Source: an uncultured Selenomonas sp.
GTDB taxonomy: Bacteria; Bacillota; Negativicutes; Selenomonadales; Selenomonadaceae
Assembly: GCA_937915915.1 (NCBI GenBank)
Contig: CALGGN010000382.1
Coordinates: forward strand, 1-11,281
Direction of reading: 5' to 3'
Length of the DNA: 11,281 nucleotides
Every line of letters starts with the position of its first letter. The first letter of the stretch is position 1. Of this stretch, positions 6,362 through 11,281 are shown one piece after another. The notes beneath the pieces are model-generated. The model was not told the origin of the DNA and did not search any database. It was given only the letters and a program-made list of their open reading frames with translations. The position numbers and the translations under genes are program-made.

Positions 6362-7096
6362 TCAGGATTGCATCTTCAAAATGGCAGCCTTTTCTATGCC
6401 TGTAGCTTTATGGATAATATCAGGACTTATCCCAAGGGACAGCATGTTTTGTGCAATATCCAGTGCGGTCTTGCTTGCGCCTTCCTGTCGTCCTTCTCGG
6501 CGTCCTTCCTCCCTGCAAGCATTCATATCCGATTGATAATCCATGATAGCCATTTCCCTGTTCACGTAGGCCAGCCGTTGCTCCTCATTCTGCATGAAGA
6601 GGTCTGCCGCACGGAATGCGTCCTTGATTGCTGTCGCTTCCATTGCCTCCGCCTCCTGTTCGTCCAGTTGACTGGCAAAATAGGCCAGCCATCTTTCGGT
6701 TCTCGACATTTCCCCAATCGGTTTCTTACGGAACTTCGGTATCTCGAAGAAGTGAAGTTCCATGTCCCCTGTCAATCAGTGCATGTTGGCAGGGTTGTAG
6801 ATTCCGTACATAGCGTGTGGCTCTTCCTGCGGCAGAAAACTGTACCGCAAGAGGTTGATCGTGATGGCGGGAGTGAGTGCTTTATAGTCCTGTCCCTGCT
6901 TGAGAGATAACAGATACATCTGCGCCCAATAGTAAAGCGATCTCTGCCCCATGTTCCTGTGGTTTACCACTTGGATTTCGAGATCTGTCTTTTCCCCTGT
7001 GCTCAGGACACAGAAAACATCCAGCCTCGTCAGCTTGACTTCCGCTGCCAGGGGAATCATTTCCACGTTTCGGAACGTGATATCCACGACCTCATG
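6362..7096 (-). pseudogene. Rpn/PD-(D/E)XK recombination-promoting nuclease, broken
   Basis: One continuous frame is interrupted by a TGA at 6776-6778. Upstream of it lie VVDITFRNVEMIPLAAEVKL, then LDVFCVLSTGEKTDLEIQVV (the D...E-x-Q active-site strand of PD-(D/E)XK nucleases) and RSLYYWAQMYLLSLKQGQDY. Downstream are LTGDMELHFFEIPKF and the helical tail with CREEGRREGRQEG, both typical of this transposase-like family. Relatives read ...NMHRLTDDMELHF..., so TGA most simply replaces a CGA Arg codon. The N-terminal third is also missing: homology starts near 7096, exactly where a UxaA-like frame ends. Both lesions argue for a dead gene. Rpn proteins act on DNA and promote RecA-independent recombination, which fits the rearranged surroundings. 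Confidence 0.82.
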
Positions 7097-7235
7097 CGCC
7101 TTTGTGGCCTCCGCCTTGGTCCACTTCCACTGCAGCACTGCCGTGACAGTGTACTTCGCCTCCCGGATGGGTTTCACCGGTGCAAGTGGCTGTATTGTCC
7201 TTCCCGTCCAGCAAAATCGCTTTTGTCTCCATCAT
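7092..7235 (-). pseudogene. N-terminal fragment of a UxaA-type SAF-domain gene
   Basis: A 47-residue frame starts at tandem ATGs (7235/7232) with AGAGG five or eight bases upstream. It reads METKAILLDGKDNTATCTGE, then a GGEV...HG segment and VEVDQGGGHKGA. KAxxxxxKDNxAT and the later GHK are hallmarks of the SAF domain at the start of altronate dehydratase (UxaA) family proteins, which dehydrate altronate or similar sugar acids. The homology stops at GHK-x-A and the following TGA lies inside the first Rpn codons, so the remaining SAF domain and any catalytic part have been lost. The retained ribosome binding site means a short peptide could still be made. Assignment rests on short motifs. Confidence 0.65.
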
Positions 7236-7258
7236 GCTTTCCTCTTACACAATCCACA

Positions 7259-7284
7259 CCTATGGACTTACTTCGTCCCATAGG
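7259..7284. promoter_or_regulatory. Imperfect palindrome upstream of the uxaA fragment
   Basis: CCTATGGAC and GTCCCATAGG pair as 9-bp arms with one bulged base around TTACTTC. It lies about 24 bases before the fragment's ATG and no T-run follows on either strand, so it looks more like an operator or 5'-leader hairpin than a terminator. Confidence 0.4.
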
Positions 7285-7306
7285 AGAAAATCCTGTCTGC
7301 CGAATA

Positions 7307-7468
7307 TCAAATCGCTTCATCCATATCGGCCAGATAACGGCCATAAAGCATATTTTTCCGGGCGGGCGGCAAATCCTTTTGTCCATTCATTGCCTGCTGA
7401 TAATTTTTTACCGACTGAAAAGCCTGAGCCATCAATTTTTCTGCATAGGTTTTCATTGCGTTTTTCAT
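7307..7468 (-). CDS. Small hypothetical protein (53 aa)
   Basis: The frame starts at the ATG at 7468 with GGAGGG seven bases upstream, much better than the in-frame ATGs further out. The product is hydrophilic and helical in character: MKNAMKTYAEKLMAQAFQSV, then KNYQQAMNGQKDLPPARKN and LYGRYLADMDEAI. There is no signal peptide, membrane segment or Cys. I do not recognise a family. It is isolated: downstream lies the palindrome before the uxaA fragment, upstream a divergent LysR remnant. The strong ribosome site and ordinary codon use favour a real gene, but its role is unknown. Confidence 0.6.
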   Translation of the reverse strand: MKNAMKTYAEKLMAQAFQSVKNYQQAMNGQKDLPPARKNMLYGRYLADMDEAI

Positions 7469-7590
7469 GTTCTTTCCCTCCGTTGATACCTTTCTTTGCC
7501 TTCGTTCTGGATTTATCATAAAGCATTTAGCGGAAAAAGAAAAACACTTATCATCAATATACCTATTGAAAAAACCAATCAATCACTAAT

Positions 7591-8214
7591 TGCCTGCAAA
7601 TCGCGGTTCCCTCCCAGATTGCCACCATCATTCTACCCATGCTGTTAGGCGAATTTCATCAGCTTCACCCGGAAATCGAATTGGAAATTACGGAGCCTGC
7701 CGGCAGCTCTGCTCTGGATATGGTGGAACGGGAAGAAGTTGATTTGGCCTTTGTCCACGATGCCGAAGGACGTCCCAATCTTGCCCTGCGCAAATTGTCC
7801 GAATGGCCCATCTGCCTGTGCGTCCGCAAAAGCCATCCCCTGTCCGCTGCTTCCAGTGTTACGTTGGCTGAAGCAGCCAAATTCCCTCTGGTTCTTCTCA
7901 GCCGCAATTTTATTTTGACTCGTCAGGTACTCGCTCATTTTGACCGAAAAAAATTGCAGCCCCGTGTGCTTCATTACTCCCCCAACCTCTCCACCGTCTG
8001 GAATACGGTTCAGCAAGGGATTGCCCTCTCCATACTTACCGGCAACGCCATTCTCCCGGACAGTGGTCTGATTGCAGTACCCATTGCAGGGCTTTCCCAA
8101 AAAGGTTTTATCGTCACGAAAAAAGGACGGCAAATCTACTCTGACGAACGCCTGCTTGTCGACTTCGTCAAACAAAAATTTGCCGCCCGGACTACTGTGC
8201 ACACCTTTATGTAA
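7591..8214 (+). pseudogene. LysR effector domain lacking its HTH
   Basis: The open frame contains LQIAVPSQIATIILPMLLGE (the normal first strand of a LysR substrate-binding domain), then IELEITEPAGSSALDMVERE, VDLAFVHDAE, ICLCVRKSHPLS and IALSILTGNAILP, and ends after a normal-looking C-terminus. The roughly 90-residue N-terminal HTH and linker are missing: the frame is closed by a TGA at 7567-7569. The first ATG (7639) falls inside the domain and has no ribosome binding site. It is therefore an N-terminal deletion remnant. It overlaps in domain content with the truncated LysR at 4128-4706, so the two are not halves of one gene. Confidence 0.82.
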
Positions 8215-8389
8215 ATCGTTGCGGTTTTCATATGGCTGCATTTTTCGATGAGCATCATCCTGCCTCTAACGATACGGGAGCTTCCTTGGAACAGCAGTTT
8301 TCGGCTGGCATGTTCCGATTTGAAAAACGGAAGAATGAGTATAAAATATGTTGCTGGTTCCATCCTTTTGCGGCAAGGAAGGGGGATTA

Positions 8390-8418
8390 TTGACATATGT
8401 CAGTATCCACACTATAAT
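8390..8418 (+). promoter_or_regulatory. Perfect consensus sigma-70 promoter
   Basis: TTGACA (8390-8395) and TATAAT (8413-8418) are separated by exactly 17 bases; both hexamers match consensus fully. Transcription should start near 8425 and run through the DUF134 remnant into the C_GCAxxG_C_C gene. Confidence 0.85.
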
Positions 8419-8457
8419 GATTCACAGCATCGGACAGCCCATGCGGAGGCGGCAGAG

Positions 8458-8716
8458 ATGGCCGGACCGTGCCAAAAGCGCCGTATTTGCGCTATGCCCG
8501 GATTTTGTCGATTCGGGCCGGAGCGAGCGACGGCGGCAGACTGCCCGATCATCATGACGGCGGACAGTATGAGTGCCTTCGTCTCATGGTCTTGCAGGGA
8601 AGCTGCAGTTTGTGGCGGATATTTCATGCCGCCGCCATGGACATGGAGAAGGACATAGCTGCGGAAAACACGGTGCAAATAAGATAAACGAAATACTTCC
8701 GACAACAGGTAGTTGA
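8458..8716 (+). pseudogene. DUF134-family regulator with frameshift and internal deletion
   Basis: The ATG at 8458 has GGAGG eight bases upstream. Frame 1 reads MAGPCQKRRICAMPGFCRFG then CPIIMTAD, matching the DUF134 (COG1342) start. A one-base loss near 8565-8567 moves the reading to a second frame (YECLRLMVLQG, the next DUF134 motif). Near 8595-8606 it must shift again to a third frame reading KLQFVADISCRRHGHGEGHS and ending at TGA 8714-8716, like the Cys/His-rich DUF134 tail. The whole HTH between LQG and KLQ is missing, with TGCAG at both sides of the junction. The family is predicted DNA-binding; this copy cannot function. It ends 14 bases before the next gene, so both were probably an operon. 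Confidence 0.72.
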
Positions 8717-8729
8717 AAGGAACACGAAA

Positions 8730-9107
8730 ATGGAACGTGCAGAAAAAGCTGTGGAATACAAGCATAATGGATATAACTGCTGTCAGGCGGTTCTGGCTGC
8801 ATATGCGGATGAGCTGGGGCTGCCGGAGGAAACGCTCAAACGCATGGGTGCTGCATTCGGTTCCGGCATGGGCGGCATGGAAGGCACTTGCGGTGCCTTG
8901 TGCGGCGCTGAAATGGTTCTCGGCCTGCGAGATTATGCAGGAAAGCCAATGCATGCCGCAGCTAAGGCCATGCATGAGTCTTTTCGGGAAAAATCCGGCG
9001 CTGCGATTTGCAAGGAACTGAAAGGCATCGGCACGGGAAAAGTGCTGTGCTCCTGTGATGATTGCGTCCGCCATGGGGTGGAAGCCGCCATGGAGGTGCA
9101 AGTTTGA
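8730..9107 (+). CDS. C_GCAxxG_C_C family probable redox protein
   Basis: The 125-residue protein has C17-C18 (GYNCCQAVLAAYADELG), the glycine-rich FGSGMGGMEGTCGALCGAE segment with C54 and C58, C94 (AAICKEL) and the C-terminal C107-x-C109-x2-C112 (LCSCDDC), the conserved pattern that gives the family its name. It is soluble, without a signal peptide. Length is somewhat shorter than many members (about 140-160) but all named Cys positions are present. AAGGA lies eight bases before the ATG. It follows the DUF134 remnant closely and is probably transcribed from the consensus promoter at 8390. The family is thought to be redox- or metal-related; no reaction has been assigned that I know of. Confidence 0.9.
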   Translation: MERAEKAVEYKHNGYNCCQAVLAAYADELGLPEETLKRMGAAFGSGMGGMEGTCGALCGAEMVLGLRDYAGKPMHAAAKAMHESFREKSGAAICKELKGIGTGKVLCSCDDCVRHGVEAAMEVQV

Positions 9108-9127
9108 CAGCAAAAAGAAATGCCGCT

Positions 9128-9442
9128 TCAACCTTGCGCGGCTATCATGATATTATAGGCACCTATAGGAGTTCCACGAGCAGCGAGTTCCGCGTGAAAA
9201 CGACCAAGCACTATAGCATCCCTCTCATCGAAAGGAAGAATCGTGTAATTCGCCAGAAATGCCCGCATGATATTTCTGCTTCGTTCTCCCCAATGGCTTT
9301 TGGCTGCGCCATGTTCCAATTCGCTCACGGTAACAGACGAAACGAAGATATGTTCTGGATGAATGGACAAGAGTTTCTCGTCCAAACAGGCATATGTACC
9401 CTTGATCGCATAAATGCAGATATTGGTATCCAATAGATACAT
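9128..9442 (-). pseudogene. vapC: VapC PIN-domain toxin, truncated, Asp to Asn at active site
   Basis: The protein starts MYLLDTNICIYAIKG with catalytic D5, contains E41 (VTVSELEHGA) and the late RGTPIGAYNIMIAAQG segment. In VapC this segment normally reads IG.YDxxIAA, with Asp as a metal ligand of the RNase site; here it is N97. The frame stops after 104 residues, while VapC is usually about 130, so the final strand with the NTREF-type motif is lost; no continuation appears in other frames before the neighbouring gene. The start lies 3 bases after the vapB stop, with GGAGG 11 bases upstream. VapC cleaves RNA, often initiator tRNA. This copy is probably catalytically dead but may still bind VapB. 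Sequencing error could explain one lesion, hardly both. Confidence 0.8.
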
Positions 9443-9445
9443 GCC

Positions 9446-9682
9446 CTACAGAGCCTCCTTTTCAGGAAGGTCCTCCAACCTCGGCTGTTCTCGTTCGAAC
9501 ACGGCATCTTCTCCTGCCTGCCCGATGCATTGACGCAATAGCGCCCAAGGATCATCCGGGGGGAGCAGAAAGAGGCAATTCCCGTATTTGCGGATGATGA
9601 ACTCCTTCTGTGTCGTCTGCATTTCCTTTGGGATGCGAACCGCCTGGCTGTTCCCGCTCTGAAACACTTTTGCTGTCAGCAT
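9446..9682 (-). CDS. vapB: VapB-type antitoxin (AbrB/MazE fold)
   Basis: The 78-residue protein has an N-terminal swapped-hairpin DNA-binding domain (KVFQSGNSQAVRIPKEMQ through LFLLPP, about residues 4-42) and a C-terminal tail (DPWALLRQCIGQ and the acidic EDLPEKEAL end) of the type that wraps the VapC active site. It is the first gene of the vapBC pair, 3 bases ahead of vapC. A 31-bp palindrome overlaps its promoter, as expected for autorepression by VapB or the VapBC complex. It appears intact even though its toxin is damaged, so it may persist as a free regulator or as an anti-toxin against related VapC proteins elsewhere (inference). Confidence 0.9.
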   Translation of the reverse strand: MLTAKVFQSGNSQAVRIPKEMQTTQKEFIIRKYGNCLFLLPPDDPWALLRQCIGQAGEDAVFEREQPRLEDLPEKEAL

Positions 9683-9699
9683 TCAAAACACCGCCCTTC

Positions 9700-9730
9700 T
9701 CAAAGTATATACAATAAGTGTATACTTTGA
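9700..9730. promoter_or_regulatory. VapB operator palindrome
   Basis: TCAAAGTATATAC and GTGTATACTTTGA form 13-bp arms with one mismatch around AATAA. It covers the -10 and most of the -35 of the vapB promoter, and lies 18 bases upstream of the vapB ATG. The position fits autorepression. Confidence 0.75.
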
Positions 9731-9731
9731 A
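9703..9731 (-). promoter_or_regulatory. vapB promoter
   Basis: On the minus strand TTCAAA (9726-9731) and TATACT (9703-9708) are separated by 17 bases and lie inside the operator palindrome, so bound antitoxin would block RNA polymerase. Confidence 0.55.
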
Positions 9732-9933
9732 TTGCTCATTTGTCAATGGCATCATTCAAAAGCTGATGCCTGTGGAAAAATCGACAAGCACTCGCCCTTC
9801 CGCCATGCGCCGCAGAAACAGAAGAAGTTCAATCAACGAACGGCACAGGAACTCCTGCGCCACTATCCGCTTCTTCTATTTCATCGCCCAGGTGGACGTA
9901 AACGGGTGCGTATGTAGAATTGGGGATGTGAGT

Positions 9934-10467
9934 ATGAGCAAGCGAGATGATTTGACGAGGGAACTTGATGCCTATATCAGACGGCATTTGCACCGTGACC
10001 GTATGAGTTTTGGCAGTATCTTTGACGTTCTTGGTGGAGCCAGTATGGCTGGAACGCCAAACATGGGCGGTGCAAAGTGGGCGTTGGATTTTCTGCTGAA
10101 GAAGATGGAGCTATCCTTTGGGGAAAAGCTCATGAAACTTATCGAGGAAAAGGGACGTACCCCCGCTGATGTTTACAACAAGGCGGGCGTCACCAGATCA
10201 ACTTTTTCTAAAATCAAGGCAGGCAATGATTACAATCCCACCAAAGAGACGGCATTGGCGCTCGCCATTGCCCTGCACCTTGACCTTGATGAAACCGCTG
10301 ATCTCATTAAGCGGGCCGGGTATAGCCTCTCCCACAGCAGCGAGAGCGACCTTATCGTGGAGTTCTTTATCGGCCGCGGCGTGTACAACATTGACGAAAT
10401 CAACTATCAGCTTGACTTTCGAGGCCATAAGACCCTTACCAATTGGCGTAAATCCAAAGATGAATAA
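9934..10467 (+). CDS. XRE/Cro-type HTH protein
   Basis: The 177-residue protein has an N-terminal segment of about 60 residues with a Gly/Met-rich stretch (VLGGASMAGTPNMGGAKW) and then a five-helix HTH (about 63-130: SFGEKLMKLIEEKGRTPADV, AGVTRSTFSKIKAGNDY, ALALAIALHLDLDETADLI). The C-terminal part with SLSHSSESDLIVEFFIGRGV and YNIDEINYQL is the conserved tail of a family of short Firmicute XRE proteins that I recall near accessory or macro-domain genes. The ATG has GGGG eight bases upstream. The frame is open further upstream, but that stretch crosses the vapB operator and shows no family-like sequence. A strong terminator follows. Its DNA target is unknown. Confidence 0.8.
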   Translation: MSKRDDLTRELDAYIRRHLHRDRMSFGSIFDVLGGASMAGTPNMGGAKWALDFLLKKMELSFGEKLMKLIEEKGRTPADVYNKAGVTRSTFSKIKAGNDYNPTKETALALAIALHLDLDETADLIKRAGYSLSHSSESDLIVEFFIGRGVYNIDEINYQLDFRGHKTLTNWRKSKDE

Positions 10468-10484
10468 CTGCATAAAATTTTTCC

Positions 10485-10520
10485 GAAATTTTTCAGAGGT
10501 TGCTTGCTAAGCAACCTTTT
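10485..10520 (+). repeat. Terminator-region repeat, copy 1
   Basis: This stretch, from GAAATTTTTCAGAG through the terminator stem and T-run, resembles 11129-11165 closely (shared TTTTCAGA, GTTGCTTGC and AACCTTTT in the same order and spacing). The two copies flank the AT-rich gene at 10646-11104. Confidence 0.6.
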
Positions 10521-10522
10521 TT
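10497..10522 (+). terminator. Intrinsic terminator of the XRE gene
   Basis: AGGTTGCTT and AAGCAACCT form a perfect 9-bp stem with a 3-base loop, followed by six T. It lies 30 bases after the stop codon. Confidence 0.88.
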
Positions 10523-10536
10523 GTTATAAGGGCGTT

Positions 10537-10631
10537 TATAATGGTCAGTGAATTACCGGACAACCAAAAAACTTCGCAAACTGTCCTGTCGGGTAAACAA
10601 AATCCATTTTTTTCTCTGTATAATAGTCAGT
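10537..10631 (+). promoter_or_regulatory. Twin -10-like TATAATnGTCAGT motifs before the orphan gene
   Basis: TATAATGGTCAGT (10537-10549) and TATAATAGTCAGT (10619-10631) differ at one base in 13. The second is 15 bases before the orphan gene's start and may be its -10; no good -35 is visible at 17 bases from either, so the promoter may be activator-dependent. Between them, TTACCGGACA and TGTCCTGTCGGGTAA form an imperfect inverted repeat. Confidence 0.4.
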
Positions 10632-10645
10632 AGGAGATGAGGGGT

Positions 10646-11104
10646 ATGACAAGAAAAAAACTAAAGAAAATGCGTTCTGCACAAATTCCCAAACTGGAGC
10701 CTATCATATATGACAAAGATTTATCTGCTTTTGACCTGAGCAACTATGTGGATGTATTTGATACCGAACTTGTCCTCGCTGATTATGATTGGATGAATTA
10801 TACTCTCTCGGCGAGCATATCAACCAAAGAATACGGCGATATGAAAGTAGAATTCGAATATTTTGGAGCGATTTTTTGTGTCATGACAGTCGAGACTGAA
10901 AAATGGAAGTATTCTTTTAGGTTTGATACGGATTTATTTGAAGAGCATATCATCAGATTTCTTCGCAAGCATATTAAAAACTGGAAAGAGGAATACGCCT
11001 TTAATGGTCTGGAAGAAGTGGTAAGTTTTTATAACGATGTCCTTACTTCTCCCAGCACAGTGGAAGAAAAAGCTACAGTGTTAAGGCGCAAGAAAAATCA
11101 CTGA
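10646..11104 (+). CDS. AT-rich hypothetical protein (152 aa)
   Basis: I do not recognise a family. The start at 10646 is chosen over the in-frame ATG at 10637 because GGAG lies nine bases before it but directly abuts the earlier one. The protein begins with a basic segment (MTRKKLKKMRS), then an acidic and aromatic body (VDVFDTELVLADYDWMNYTL, FEYFGAIFCVMTVETEKWKY), a helical part with EEHIIRFLRKHIKNWKEEYA and a basic tail (LRRKKNH). It has no signal peptide, and its single moderately hydrophobic stretch is a strand rather than a membrane segment. Base composition is clearly more AT-rich than the genes to the left, suggesting separate acquisition. Size and soluble acidic character resemble immunity-type proteins, but this is only an impression. 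Confidence 0.65.
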   Translation: MTRKKLKKMRSAQIPKLEPIIYDKDLSAFDLSNYVDVFDTELVLADYDWMNYTLSASISTKEYGDMKVEFEYFGAIFCVMTVETEKWKYSFRFDTDLFEEHIIRFLRKHIKNWKEEYAFNGLEEVVSFYNDVLTSPSTVEEKATVLRRKKNH

Positions 11105-11128
11105 TACTTAAGCAAGTCAAAAAATAAT

Positions 11129-11165
11129 GAAAAATTTTCAGATGTTGCTTGCCAGGAAACCTTTT
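11129..11165 (+). repeat. Terminator-region repeat, copy 2 (decayed)
   Basis: GAAAAATTTTCAGATGTTGC followed by TTGCCAGGAAACCTTTT matches copy 1 at 10485-10520, but changes in the right arm (AAGCAACC to AGGAAACC) destroy most of the hairpin. It lies 25 bases after the orphan gene's stop and may be a weak terminator at most. Confidence 0.55.
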
Positions 11166-11256
11166 CGCTGCCAGTTCGTATTATACTAAGGCCAAGTTGG
11201 AGGAAAGAAGAGTTTTTATATCTTTAACCTGAATCCGTGAAACTCGAACACTGTCC

Positions 11257-11279
11257 GTCCCCCTTTGGGGGCGGGGGAC
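11257..11279. repeat. GC-rich inverted repeat at window end
   Basis: GTCCCCC and GGGGGAC are perfect 7-bp arms around TTTGGGGGC; an alternative inner stem CCCCC-TTT-GGGGG is possible. It differs strongly in composition from the AT-rich sequence just before it and might be a dispersed repeat element, a terminator stem or the edge of the next unit; the window ends two bases later. Confidence 0.45.
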
Positions 11280-11281
11280 CG

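Noticed and set aside
6776..6778. Selenocysteine at the Rpn TGA
   Set aside because: The family has Arg here, no catalytic Cys/Sec is expected, and no obvious SECIS-like hairpin directly follows.
4128..8214. The two partial LysR genes as halves of one gene split by an insertion
   Set aside because: They lie on opposite strands and both include the first lobe of the effector domain, so they derive from two different genes.
8232..8393. 53-codon plus-strand open frame after the LysR remnant
   Set aside because: There is no ribosome binding site, no recognisable family, and its end overlaps the -35 of the consensus promoter.
9062..9436. Plus-strand open frame opposite vapC
   Set aside because: It is antisense to a clear PIN-domain frame and has no ribosome binding site or domain of its own.
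9756..9924. Possible decayed minus-strand coding sequence (YAPVYVHLGDEIEEAD, then FLRRMAEGRVLVDFSTG in a second frame)
   Set aside because: It needs a frameshift, has no start or recognisable family, and overlaps the upstream region of the XRE gene; too weak to annotate.
9718..9933. N-terminal extension of the XRE protein from an upstream ATG
   Set aside because: The extension crosses the vapB operator, has no family-like sequence, and the ATG at 9934 has its own ribosome binding site.

Overview
The window looks like part of a chromosome or large accessory region from an anaerobic Negativicute, probably of the Selenomonas type. This is inferred from the gene families (ACGX-type RiPP maturase, AEC transporter, C_GCAxxG_C_C protein, DUF134, Rpn-type nuclease), the strong GGAGG-type ribosome binding sites and the moderately GC-rich codon use. 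No rRNA, tRNA, CRISPR array or intact insertion sequence was seen.

Region 1 (1-3983) is the most interesting part. A minus-strand operon encodes, in order, a 60-residue precursor peptide with four CGSGDK units spaced exactly 11 residues apart, a radical SAM/SPASM enzyme, a nitroreductase-like flavoprotein, a VOC-fold metalloprotein and a second radical SAM protein that runs off the window. The precursor plus SPASM enzyme matches what I recall as the 'ACGX-repeat' RiPP system, whose product and chemistry are, to my knowledge, undescribed. A LysR-type regulator is divergently transcribed. The intergenic region holds a perfect 9-bp dyad with a T-N11-A core, centred about 60 bp upstream of the inferred start sites of both promoters.

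Region 2 (3985-9442) is a gene graveyard around a few intact genes. Intact are an AEC-family transporter, a 53-residue unknown protein and a C_GCAxxG_C_C family protein. Broken are: a C-terminally truncated LysR regulator; an exported alpha/beta hydrolase cut before its nucleophile; an Rpn-family nuclease with a nonsense codon, joined to an N-terminal fragment of a UxaA-type (altronate dehydratase SAF domain) gene; a LysR effector domain without its DNA-binding domain; a DUF134 regulator with a frameshift and an internal deletion behind a perfect sigma-70 promoter; and a vapC toxin that is truncated and has an Asn at a catalytic Asp position.

Region 3 (9446-11281) holds vapB with its palindromic operator/promoter, an XRE-type HTH protein with a strong terminator, and an AT-rich orphan gene. 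That gene is flanked by a good and a decayed copy of the same terminator-like sequence. The window ends in a GC-rich inverted repeat.
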